From: CAYSRM01 sp964475205
GTDB lineage: Bacteria > Verrucomicrobiota > Kiritimatiellia > UBA8416 > CAYSRM01
Direction: 5' to 3'
NCBI GenBank assembly: GCA_964475205.1
Contig: CAYYVQ010000007.1
Span: 16,692 to 80,691 of the forward strand
DNA: 64,000 bases
Part shown: in pieces, positions 43,206 through 51,182 of the stretch
Numbering within the stretch: the stretch's first letter is position 1
Layout of the letters: the number at the start of each line of letters is the position of its first letter
Notes under the pieces: generated by a model
Databases searched by the model: none
What the model was told of the DNA's origin: nothing
What the model saw: the letters and a program-made list of their open reading frames with translations, nothing else
Made by a program: the position numbers and the translations under genes

Positions 43206-44747
43206 TTACCGGCAGTTGATTCTCAGCCCTGTCATTCGGATTCTTTCAGGACTGTCTACGTCAAGTTCCACATCTTCCTGAGCCCTGCCTGACGACGAAA
43301 GCTCGACCTTGTTCTGCCGCTGCTTTCCGTCAACCTGATAGACCCATTCTGCATCAACAGTAGAATCAGAGATATCTTGAGCATCAACCCAGAGGTTGTT
43401 CCCGCCCGGAACAAGCCGGGGCTGAGTATCCATATTGTGTTGAAAACGCACAGTCACATCCAGCGCCTGAAGAGCCACGTTGACATCTCTGCTGTGACTG
43501 TACATATCTATTCGCAACCAGAACTCCCTCAATCCCTGGACGCTGGCACGCCCTTCTTTCCATTCTTTCTGGCCGTTCACTATCGCGCCCCAATGGGGAC
43601 CGTGCGATTTCATATCCAGTGGCCAGACAGTGCGCCGGTCATCGGCGCTCACTGCAAAGCCGCAATAATCTCCTCCCTCACCGACAATGTCATAGTCGAG
43701 CATCAGTGAACTGACAAGGTAAGGCAGTTTGAAATGATACCATACCTCCAGGAAATCATGAGGTCCCTTCGGTTTGAGGGCGCCGTTTTCAAAACAGGCA
43801 TTGCTCGCCCATGCACAGGCATCGGCGCCCTGAAGCAGCGGCTTCCAGCGCAAGCCGCCTGAGCCGTGCCACCGCACAGGCAGCCCTTCATTCCGGCTAT
43901 GCGTGTCACCCGAAGGCCATCGGTAATTCGACCAATAGGGTTCATGCTCAGGATACAAGATCTCCCCTGTGCGGCTCAAAGCGGGAATATCCCCATGCAT
44001 CCCGTTGGGGAAACCGTCAACAGGCAGTTCTCCTATCTCAGGGTGCCGTGTAAAAAGAGCCTTGTCAGGCGCCTCGGGAAGCCAGGCCAGACTAACCTGT
44101 TGTCCTTTCTTCAAATCCCAACCCAAACTGCCTCCGAAAAGCGGCTGTTCAATAAAAAGCTGATCGGAAAGCTGGTGACGGTGCGCAAGATGCGCCCTGT
44201 CCAGGTGTGTGCCCAGGGGCTCTGCATGTCCGGGTCTTGGATTCTGAACCAGTTGCGGTTTAGCCGCCAGCTCTGCGCAACTTGCGACTTCGTCATTTTC
44301 GTTCAAAAAGTACCAGCCTCCGAAAGGATCAAAAGCATGCCATTGCTCTTTTCCGTCATCACCCTTATACCAGACCTCGTAAAATGTATGACCCATCTTG
44401 TGAGCAGACACCCGTCGAGCCTTCAAACCGGCCTGGCAAAGCGCTTCGGTTGCAATCCAGCCCCAGAAAGTGCACTCGCCGTCTCCCCAGCTTGTAAAAT
44501 TAACCAGCGGATCAAAATACCTTGAGTATGCTCCTGATCCGTCGTTGTGCACCGGGTTGGGACCGCCTCTGCGCATGCACATTATAATCCAGAAATAGAA
44601 GGCCATCGCTTTTTCTTTATCGCTCTTTGCTTCTGAAAGCCTGAAACAGTCTTCCGCAAATTCCTTCATTGATCTGTTTGATGGCCAGGCCGTATTCCCG
44701 ACCCACACGTTCGCGGCATCCGCAGCCTTATTCTGAGTAGCTGACAC
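43206..44747 (-). CDS. Transglutaminase-like domain protein with beta-rich C-terminus
   Basis: Protein of 513 residues. Residues about 40-150 form a transglutaminase-like (papain-type) core with Cys in WGDGECTFWGWIATEAL, His in KMGHTFYEVWY and Asp in WHAFDPFGGWYF, so the triad is complete. The rest is a long, Trp-rich, beta-type region (LDVTVRFQHNMDT, GGNNLWVDAQD) resembling accessory carbohydrate- or fibronectin-like modules. No signal peptide is evident. Reaction and substrate are unknown; such domains can be peptidases or amidases. A GTG start at 44747 has AAAGGAG seven bases upstream. Probable operon with GH38. Confidence 0.75.
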   Translation of the reverse strand: MSATQNKAADAANVWVGNTAWPSNRSMKEFAEDCFRLSEAKSDKEKAMAFYFWIIMCMRRGGPNPVHNDGSGAYSRYFDPLVNFTSWGDGECTFWGWIATEALCQAGLKARRVSAHKMGHTFYEVWYKGDDGKEQWHAFDPFGGWYFLNENDEVASCAELAAKPQLVQNPRPGHAEPLGTHLDRAHLAHRHQLSDQLFIEQPLFGGSLGWDLKKGQQVSLAWLPEAPDKALFTRHPEIGELPVDGFPNGMHGDIPALSRTGEILYPEHEPYWSNYRWPSGDTHSRNEGLPVRWHGSGGLRWKPLLQGADACAWASNACFENGALKPKGPHDFLEVWYHFKLPYLVSSLMLDYDIVGEGGDYCGFAVSADDRRTVWPLDMKSHGPHWGAIVNGQKEWKEGRASVQGLREFWLRIDMYSHSRDVNVALQALDVTVRFQHNMDTQPRLVPGGNNLWVDAQDISDSTVDAEWVYQVDGKQRQNKVELSSSGRAQEDVELDVDSPERIRMTGLRINCR

Positions 44748-44898
44748 GATACAACTCCTTTCAGTTCAAGTTTATCACTTTGATTCCAGCTATTTTTACT
44801 GGGAATACCACAGAAAGCAATGGCATTTGTAATGATTCCGCATTGATTTCCTGTTATCTGCTCTGAAGATCAAGCAACAGATATCCAGATATCCAGGT
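44748..44898. other. Intergenic region upstream of the transglutaminase-like gene
   Basis: About 150 bases ahead of the transglutaminase-like gene, up to the family B element. It likely holds that gene's promoter, but none is clear. A TATCCAGATATCCAG direct repeat is at about 44881-44896. Confidence 0.3.
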
Positions 44899-45042
44899 TA
44901 GCCCGGAATGGCGCTTAGATAACGCTGTTTGGGATTGAATTTGACGATGGGCATTGAAAATCCTTGTCACACACTCACACACAGGACGCGCGGTGAAACT
45001 ATACGCTTTGAAAAGGGCTTAACTAAGCGCCATTCCGGGCTA
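44899..45042. repeat. MITE-like element, family B (144 bp, perfect 20-bp terminal inverted repeats)
   Basis: TAGCCCGGAATGGCGCTTAG at 44899-44918 is the exact reverse complement of 45023-45042. The ends finish in TA. The interior of about 100 bases has no ORF of note. The AATGGCGCT motif also occurs at the inner inverted repeat of the composite element at 13580-13989, linking the two. It lies between divergent genes (transglutaminase-like and sulfatase). Confidence 0.85.
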
Positions 45043-45215
45043 GCGCCATGCAATGATGCCATGCGTTCTGAATTCGGGACATTTTTAAAAATGTCTTCCT
45101 TTATTCTGTTGATCCGGTTAACCTTATTCAGGACAAATCTTGGTAAAGTCTCAGGCGTTAAATTTTGAACGATGTCCATTAATCTAAAACACCTGCAATG
45201 AGAAGGGCTTTCAGT
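45043..45215. other. Intergenic region upstream of the sulfatase gene
   Basis: About 170 bases between the family B element and the sulfatase start. It contains TTGATCCGG near 45110 and an AT-rich stretch near 45150-45190, but no promoter was assigned. Confidence 0.3.
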
Positions 45216-46589
45216 ATGAATACAACTCGACAACCTAATATATTGTTTATATTCAGCGACCAGCAACGATGGGATTCTTGCGGATGCTATGGCCAGCCCC
45301 TGAATACAACACCAAACCTCGACCGGATGGCAGAAGAAGGAGTATGCTTCGAAAATGCATTCACCTGCCAGCCCGTATGCGGCCCTGCTCGCTCATGCCT
45401 CCAGACCGGTAAATACGCTGCCGAAGTGGGCTGCCACACTAATAACCGACTGCTCCCCCTCGATCATAAGACCATAGCACACCACTTGTCGGAACACGGC
45501 TACGACACGGCCTATATCGGTAAATGGCACCTCGCATCGTGCGGCCCGAGAAACGGGCCGGACAGTTTCAGGCAGCGCCCGGTGCCAATCGACAGGAGGG
45601 GCGGATACGACTACTGGTTGGCCTCAGATTGTCTCGAATTTACCTCTCACAGCTACGACGGGCACATGTTCGACAATAACGGAAACATGCGGGTATTCCC
45701 AGAGGATCGCTACAGGGCCGACGCACAGACCGACTGGGTAATAGAGTATCTGCAGGACAGAAAAGAAAGCAGTCAGCCTTTCTTCCTTTTTGTCTCTTAC
45801 ATAGAACCGCATCACCAGAACGACCATAATCATTACGAAGGGCCGAAAGGTTCTAAAGAGATGTTCAAGAACTTCACTGTGCCAGGCGACCTTGTCGATA
45901 CAGACGGGGACTGGGAAAATGAGTACCCGGATTATCTAGGGTGCGTCCATAGCCTGGACACAAATCTCGGACGGATACAGGATTCAGTCGAAGAACTCGG
46001 GCTCAGCGAAAACACCCTGATCATCTATACAAGCGACCATGGTTCTCACTTTCGCACGCGCAATAGAGAATACAAAAGATCCTGCCATGACGGGTGCGTT
46101 CGTATTCCGCTTGTCATAAACGGGCCGGGCTTCAAAGGAGGAAAGCGTCAGACAGAAATCGCAAGCCTCATCGACCTGCCGCCAACACTGCTTGACGCAG
46201 CAGGTATCCATCCGCAGGAGCACATTACCATCTACAACTCCATGAGAGGCAGACGCCTGCAGGAACTGTCAGACACCTGCCCTTCAGATTGGCCGAAAGA
46301 GGCATTCATCCAGATAAGCGAAAGCCATTGCGGGCGTGCGATCAGGACCCATAAGTGGAAATACAGCGTCCGTGCTCCTGATAAATCAGGGAACGAACCG
46401 TCAAGCGAAGTTTACGAAGAAGACTTTCTATATGACCTCGAAGCGGATCCTCATGAACGGAACAACCTCGCTGCCGATCCTGCATATGAAGAAATAAGGA
46501 AAGATCTTTCGATGCGACTCAGGCAGCGCATGATTGAGGCCAACGAAAAAGAGCCCGAAATAAGACCGAAAAACTCAGCCGGAAAATAG
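45216..46589 (+). CDS. Sulfatase (Cys-type, formylglycine-dependent)
   Basis: Arylsulfatase-fold hydrolase of 457 residues for sulfate esters, probably on glycans. The maturation motif C55-G-P-A-R59 is followed by CLQTG, so Cys55 would become formylglycine through the anaerobic maturase (5817-6923). Metal-site sequences include NILFIFSDQQRWDSCG at the start and DHGSH further on. GKWHL is the conserved Lys/His segment. There is no signal peptide, so the site of action is uncertain. The start is ATG 45216, because AGAAGG lies nine bases upstream and within the alternative longer start at 45198. Substrate class unknown. Confidence 0.93.
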   Translation: MNTTRQPNILFIFSDQQRWDSCGCYGQPLNTTPNLDRMAEEGVCFENAFTCQPVCGPARSCLQTGKYAAEVGCHTNNRLLPLDHKTIAHHLSEHGYDTAYIGKWHLASCGPRNGPDSFRQRPVPIDRRGGYDYWLASDCLEFTSHSYDGHMFDNNGNMRVFPEDRYRADAQTDWVIEYLQDRKESSQPFFLFVSYIEPHHQNDHNHYEGPKGSKEMFKNFTVPGDLVDTDGDWENEYPDYLGCVHSLDTNLGRIQDSVEELGLSENTLIIYTSDHGSHFRTRNREYKRSCHDGCVRIPLVINGPGFKGGKRQTEIASLIDLPPTLLDAAGIHPQEHITIYNSMRGRRLQELSDTCPSDWPKEAFIQISESHCGRAIRTHKWKYSVRAPDKSGNEPSSEVYEEDFLYDLEADPHERNNLAADPAYEEIRKDLSMRLRQRMIEANEKEPEIRPKNSAGK

Positions 46590-46628
46590 AATTCCCGGAA
46601 AATGCTTTGAAACTGGAGCACAACAAGC

Positions 46629-47495
46629 TCACCCGCTTCCCAGCGCTTCGGAAACATAGTCGCATTGTTCCTCGGAATGATATGAACTTCGGACAAGCGG
46701 AGCGGAAACAACAACCTTGCACCCGCTATCCAATCCCTTTTTCCTGAAAACATCAAAAACTTCCGGCTCCACATATCTGTCCACAGGAAGATGCTGACTG
46801 GTAGGCTGCAGATACTGACCTATGTATAAAATCTGACAACCGGTTCCGGCTGCATCATCAATCAAGCTATAAATCTCTTCGTCAGTCTCGCCAAGCCCAA
46901 CCATGATTCCGGTCTTTGTTATCATCCCTTTTTCCGCCGACCGCTTGAGTATTTTCAAGGATTGATCATAGTCGGCTTGAGGGCGCGCAACATCATACAT
47001 TCTCCTCACCGTCTCAAGATTGTGCCCGAAAACTTCCGGTTGCTGCGCGGCAACAATTTCAAAAGCCGCCAGGCTTCCGTTGAAATCAGGCACAAGAACC
47101 TCTACCCGGATTGATGGATTCTTCTCTCGGATACGGCGAATTGAATCAGCCCAGATTCCTGCGCCTCCGTCCGGAAGGTCGTCGCGGGTAACAGAAGTAA
47201 TCACAACCTCATTAAGACCCATTTTTGACACGGCATCGGCTACGCGCTCAGGTTCGCCAAGATCACAACCAAGCGGCTTGCCGGAACCCACATTACAGAA
47301 ACGGCAAGATCGCGAACACGTGTCTCCAAGGATCATCAGGGTAGCCCTGCCATGATTCCAGCATTTGCCCATGTTAGGGCACATGGCTTCTTTACAGACG
47401 GTATGAAGGTTCCCGCTATCAACAATTCCTTTGAGCCTGGAAAAATTCTCGCCAGAAGGCAATCTGACTCTCAGCCACTTCGGTTTTCTCTTCAT
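46629..47495 (-). CDS. lipA: Lipoyl synthase
   Basis: Radical SAM enzyme inserting two sulfurs into octanoyl groups on lipoyl domains. The auxiliary-cluster cysteines are in CKEAMCPNMGKCW and the radical SAM motif in CSRSCRFCNV; the C-terminal serine ligand region is RSSYHSEEQ. The length of 288 is normal. It starts 9 bases after the ParB-like gene stop. No lipB or lipoate-dependent dehydrogenase gene is in the window. Confidence 0.97.
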   Translation of the reverse strand: MKRKPKWLRVRLPSGENFSRLKGIVDSGNLHTVCKEAMCPNMGKCWNHGRATLMILGDTCSRSCRFCNVGSGKPLGCDLGEPERVADAVSKMGLNEVVITSVTRDDLPDGGAGIWADSIRRIREKNPSIRVEVLVPDFNGSLAAFEIVAAQQPEVFGHNLETVRRMYDVARPQADYDQSLKILKRSAEKGMITKTGIMVGLGETDEEIYSLIDDAAGTGCQILYIGQYLQPTSQHLPVDRYVEPEVFDVFRKKGLDSGCKVVVSAPLVRSSYHSEEQCDYVSEALGSG

Positions 47496-47504
47496 GTAAG
47501 ACTT

Positions 47505-47957
47505 TCAAAAGGAGCTGTATTCATCAGCCTCTTCTCCCGATTCAGAATCAGCCTTGCGATCTTTTCTTTTGAAAAGACCAGCAAAAAACCCACCCACTCG
47601 CTTGAAGAATTTGCCCATCTTCTTCTTGAGCCCCGGACTTTTCAGCTTTTCCAGCCTGTGATACCCGGCAAGAACTTCCTCAGGGGTGAAATCCTTTCTA
47701 TGGACGTTTTCCTCAAGTTCCATTTGTAACCTGTCAACTTCCGAATCTCGGTCGACATATTCAGCTTCAATACTGTGCCATCCAAGCTCTTTTGCAGCAG
47801 TCAACCTTCTGTACCCCGAAATAAGCTGGTTCTGGCGGGTCAACACAAGGGGACTCAACTGTCCTATCTCGTGCATACTTTTCTTTAACGAGTCTATATT
47901 GCCAGGCTCCTTGCGGATCCTGTCTTTCACCACAACTGAATCTACCGCCACCTGCAT
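47505..47957 (-). CDS. Orphan ParB N-terminal-domain protein
   Basis: Small protein of 150 residues with a ParB/Srx-like domain at about 1-95: IDSLKKSMHEIGQLSPLVL, the motif ISGYRRLTAAKELG (the variant of the GxRR box) and ELEENVHRKDFTPEE. The helix-turn-helix and dimer domains of true ParB are missing; a basic stretch KKKMGKFFKRVG and an acidic end replace them. No parA is near. It may be a regulator or a CTP-binding switch of unknown partner. Upstream on the same strand is uxaC, and lipA follows. Confidence 0.72.
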   Translation of the reverse strand: MQVAVDSVVVKDRIRKEPGNIDSLKKSMHEIGQLSPLVLTRQNQLISGYRRLTAAKELGWHSIEAEYVDRDSEVDRLQMELEENVHRKDFTPEEVLAGYHRLEKLKSPGLKKKMGKFFKRVGGFFAGLFKRKDRKADSESGEEADEYSSF

Positions 47958-47999
47958 AACGATCTCCTGTTTTTCCGAGCTGACCAGCGCAGTATTATC

Positions 48000-48016
48000 A
48001 TGAATAGATCAGGCTA
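48000..48016. repeat. Solo end of a family C element at the uxaC stop
   Basis: ATGAATAGATCAGGCTA at 48000-48016 matches the 17-base right end of the family C elements (one base differs from the copy at 58806-58822). The rest of the element is missing. The stop of uxaC (TAG on the minus strand, 48016-48014) lies inside it. Confidence 0.7.
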
Positions 48017-49420
48017 AATCCCGAAATCAAAATACCGCGACGCATTATTATAACAGATATCCCTGACCATATTGCCGACCATTTCCATATCGTCGGGAAT
48101 AAGCCCTCTTTTCAAGTCCTCACCAAGAATATTGCAGAGAATCCTGCGGAAATAATCATGCCTGGGATAACTCAAAAAAGATCTGCTGTCGGTAAGCATC
48201 CCGACAAAACGACTCAAGAGACCCATCTGAGAAAGACTTTCGATCTGACGTTCAATGCCGTCTTTCTGGTCCATAAACCACCAGCCGCTGCCGAACTGCA
48301 TTTTGCCAGGCACTGAAGGATCCTGAAAGTTCCCTATCATCGTGGCAAGAACCGCATTGTCCCGGGGGTTCAAGTTATAGAGGATTGTTCTCGACAACCT
48401 GCCCGCAGAATCAAGCCGATCCAGGATTCGCGACAATGGTTCGGCTATCCTCTTGTCACTGATCGAATCAAAACCTGTGTCAGGACCAAGGCGGCGCGAC
48501 ATCCTCGTGTTATTCTGCCGCATGGCGCCCATGTGATACTGCTGCGCCCAGCCTTTCTCGGCATTCATCAAGCAAAGTTCATAAAGCATTGCAGAAGCAA
48601 ACTTTCGAGCGTCTCCATCGGATACATTTCTGCCGGATCGCAAAGTGTCAAATATTTTTTCAATTTCACCAGCGGTATATTGATCGGCGCACGGGGCCTC
48701 CATACCGTGATCAGAAAGGCGGCAACCGTTTTCGTGAAAATAGTCATGCCTTTTTCTCAACGCGTCAAGGTAGGCGTCAAACGTTGCAATATTAATGTTA
48801 GCCGATTTTTCAAGATCTTTGAGCCAGGCTACAAAAGCCGTGGGATTGCCAACGGCCATAGCCTTGTCAGGCCGCCAGGCCGGCAGAACCGCGACATCAA
48901 AAGATTCATCCTCTGCTATACTCCTGTGATATGCCAGATCGTCGGTCGGATTATCAGTTGTGCAGACAGCTACAACATTCGACTGCTTCATCAACCCGCG
49001 GGCACAGAAATTTTCATCCGCCAGCCGTTCATTGCAGGTATTCCAGATCTTTTCTTCCGTGGCCGGAGAAAGAAGATCGTCAATACCGAAATAACGTTTA
49101 AGTTCAAGATGTGTCCAGTGATACAAGGGATTGCGCAGAAGATAAGGCACAGTCTGCGCCCACTTGCTGAACTTTTCCCTGTCAGAAACGTTACCGGTTA
49201 TCTGGTTTTCGTCTATACCGTTGCTGCGCATTGCGCGCCACTTGTAATGATCACCGTAAAGCCAGATCTGAGAAATATTCTCCCACCGCTTATTTTCAGC
49301 TATTTCCGAAGGTTTCAGATGACAATGGTAATCAATTATGGGCATATCTTCGGCATATTCATGATAAAGCTCCCGGGCCTTATCGTTCATAAGAAGGAAA
49401 TCATCGCTTATAAAACTCAT
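48014..49420 (-). CDS. uxaC: Glucuronate isomerase
   Basis: Converts D-glucuronate to D-fructuronate and D-galacturonate to D-tagaturonate, entry steps of uronate breakdown. The sequence has the family start FLLMNDKARELYHEYAEDMP, the metal site IIDYHCHLKP and the C-terminal LTDSRSFLSYPRHDYFRRIL. The length of 468 is normal. A UxaE-like epimerase gene is 45 bases upstream on the same strand. Its stop codon lies within a family C terminal repeat. No UxuA/UxuB gene is in the window. Confidence 0.96.
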   Translation of the reverse strand: MSFISDDFLLMNDKARELYHEYAEDMPIIDYHCHLKPSEIAENKRWENISQIWLYGDHYKWRAMRSNGIDENQITGNVSDREKFSKWAQTVPYLLRNPLYHWTHLELKRYFGIDDLLSPATEEKIWNTCNERLADENFCARGLMKQSNVVAVCTTDNPTDDLAYHRSIAEDESFDVAVLPAWRPDKAMAVGNPTAFVAWLKDLEKSANINIATFDAYLDALRKRHDYFHENGCRLSDHGMEAPCADQYTAGEIEKIFDTLRSGRNVSDGDARKFASAMLYELCLMNAEKGWAQQYHMGAMRQNNTRMSRRLGPDTGFDSISDKRIAEPLSRILDRLDSAGRLSRTILYNLNPRDNAVLATMIGNFQDPSVPGKMQFGSGWWFMDQKDGIERQIESLSQMGLLSRFVGMLTDSRSFLSYPRHDYFRRILCNILGEDLKRGLIPDDMEMVGNMVRDICYNNASRYFDFGI

Positions 49421-49465
49421 CTCACATCTTCCTTTTTCGCGCTGCTTCGCGTAATATTCAGCTTC

Positions 49466-50722
49466 TCAATCTGATTCCATGCCGAACAACGGCACCATGT
49501 GCCTGTCAAAAATGTTTTGCGTCACATTACGCGCAATGCTCTCTTCACACTCATCGAGAACGGCAAGATAATCCTTGCCCATTTCAGCAGCAACTTTATA
49601 CGCCACGTGCAGCAACTGGCGGAAATCAGGATTATAGTCCTTGCAATCCTGATCATGCCGTAACGCCCTTGCGAACTCCTCGCCGTTCCAGCATCCCACA
49701 TCTTCGAGATCCGGCAGATTTGACCGGTCAATATCAATAACAGGAGCGTACGGTATGCAAAGCTCTTCAAACCTTTTCAGGCTTTGAGCGTAGATCTGTT
49801 TAGCTACCGCAAGACCTCTTCCTTCATCCTCTGCAAGGCCAATCAACTCCTCCAGCCAGGTGGTGCCTGCTGTCTTAAGATGCAGCCCGGCGTCATGTTT
49901 CCTGAGCGCATTCTGCATTGTCCAGTAAATAGAGAACTTGTCGCTTCCCGAATGTACGCTTAGTTTCAGGTTTTCAGGCAGACCGAACTCTTTCACAGCA
50001 TAAGAAATCACTGAAATGTCATTGTTAAATTCAGACGCAAAGACCTTGACATCCCCGACGTAATCAACGCCTTTATTGAAACGGCCGGTAAATTTCGGCG
50101 CTATCGTCTGAGTCGGAATCCCTTCCTGCGATATCGCGGCCAGAATAAAGAACATCTCAAGCGGAGTCTGAGCGACTTCAGCCTCATCCATGGAAACTTC
50201 CACGACAAAATTGTCCCTGCCTTTTCGATTCTCTATATGCCGGTATATCCTGCCAGCCTTTTTTACCGCCGCAAGAAACGTGGCGGCAATCTTCCTGATT
50301 TCGTCCTCGTTTACTGAAAACTGCTCACTGATGCCGGGTATTTCGAGATTGCCGGTGTATTTTCTGCAATAATTAACAAACCGATCAACATCTCCCCTGT
50401 CCGCGCGCTGCCCGATAGATTCGGCAACGTCCAGGGTGAAAAAATCGCTTGCGGTAATAAATAGATCAACATTCTCCAGACCTATATGGTCAGCATCTAC
50501 GAAATACGCTCCATCCCATGACAATGCATCGGTAACACTATCGGCTTCGGATCGGACGGCAGCCGGACCTGTGCCGATAATTTCATGTTCCCTCTGTGAT
50601 TTGTTCCAAACCGGGACTACAGACACACCTGCCTTCCGGGCATTTCGAAAAGCTTCAAGCTGAGCCTTGCCCTGCTTTCCAAACCTGTCCCCAACTCCGA
50701 ACGTATACTTATCCAGTTTCAT
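49466..50722 (-). CDS. UxaE-like tagaturonate/fructuronate epimerase
   Basis: Cytoplasmic protein of 418 residues similar to UxaE, which interconverts D-tagaturonate and D-fructuronate. Recognisable segments are KLDKYTFGVGDRFGKQG at the start, QTIAPKFTGRFNKGVDYVG and SVHSGSDKFSIYW. Together with uxaC it lets galacturonate enter the fructuronate branch without UxaB/UxaA. The ATG at 50722 has AGGG five bases upstream; a longer ORF start at 50767 has no support. Probable operon with uxaC. Confidence 0.86.
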   Translation of the reverse strand: MKLDKYTFGVGDRFGKQGKAQLEAFRNARKAGVSVVPVWNKSQREHEIIGTGPAAVRSEADSVTDALSWDGAYFVDADHIGLENVDLFITASDFFTLDVAESIGQRADRGDVDRFVNYCRKYTGNLEIPGISEQFSVNEDEIRKIAATFLAAVKKAGRIYRHIENRKGRDNFVVEVSMDEAEVAQTPLEMFFILAAISQEGIPTQTIAPKFTGRFNKGVDYVGDVKVFASEFNNDISVISYAVKEFGLPENLKLSVHSGSDKFSIYWTMQNALRKHDAGLHLKTAGTTWLEELIGLAEDEGRGLAVAKQIYAQSLKRFEELCIPYAPVIDIDRSNLPDLEDVGCWNGEEFARALRHDQDCKDYNPDFRQLLHVAYKVAAEMGKDYLAVLDECEESIARNVTQNIFDRHMVPLFGMESD

Positions 50723-50841
50723 ATTACCCTGAACCCTTTCTAAATTCTTCGTACAATTAAAGCACAATCATATACAGAACACAGTTTGCCTTCAATGACT
50801 TTCCTGAGCCGGCTCGTGCCAGCAAAAGGAAAGCATATGCC
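50723..50841. other. Intergenic region upstream of the UxaE-like gene
   Basis: About 120 bases between the UxaE-like start and the family A element. It should contain the uxaE-uxaC promoter. An AT-rich stretch near 50755-50775 is compatible, but nothing definite is seen. Confidence 0.3.
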
Positions 50842-51165
50842 TTAACCCGCATTGATCACACTTTTTCGAGCAGAAACGGTTCAGAGTATTGGCAGTGTGG
50901 GTCGAAACCTTTCGACTGATTGTTTCCGTCCCCTTATCCCATCTTCGTCCCGATCATCATCCCGATCATCGTCGCTGCCATCCTCGTCCCGATCCTTGTC
51001 GTTCCCATCCTCGTCCCGATCCTTGTCTCGATCATTATCGACAAAGATCGGGACAATGATCGTGATAAGGATGAAGAGGATCAAGATCGGGCAAACCGGT
51101 TTTTGGTCTGCAATGGCTGTGCTATGGAACGTTTATGCCGGAGAAGTGTTAGATATGCGGGCTAA
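50842..51165. repeat. MITE-like element, family A, copy 2 (324 bp, GATC-rich hairpin)
   Basis: TTAACCCGCATTGATCACAC starts it, and the last bases complement to TTAGCCCGCATATCTAACAC; the ends pair imperfectly for about 40 bases. The interior holds a tandem series of CCCGATC- and TCGTC-type units on the left arm and their near complements on the right, centred near 51045, forming a long imperfect hairpin. About ten GATC sites fall in 324 bp. Copy 3 at 53566-53838 has the same layout on the opposite strand and is 51 bp shorter. The start of the ATP-cone/kinase gene lies just beyond its right end. Confidence 0.88.
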
Positions 51166-51182
51166 TTAGATTGTTGATCGAA

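Noticed and set aside
50940..51100. Tandem array in family A considered as a CRISPR array
   Set aside because: The units are short, directly adjacent and degenerate, with no spacers, and the array is palindromic around a centre.
50852..51169. Open frames with Arg/Ser/Asp-rich repeats inside family A copies 2 and 3
   Set aside because: Several frames on both strands are open because the tandem GATC-type units lack stops. Indels between the copies add up to 51 bp, a multiple of three, but the repeat units explain this. No ribosome site or family match.
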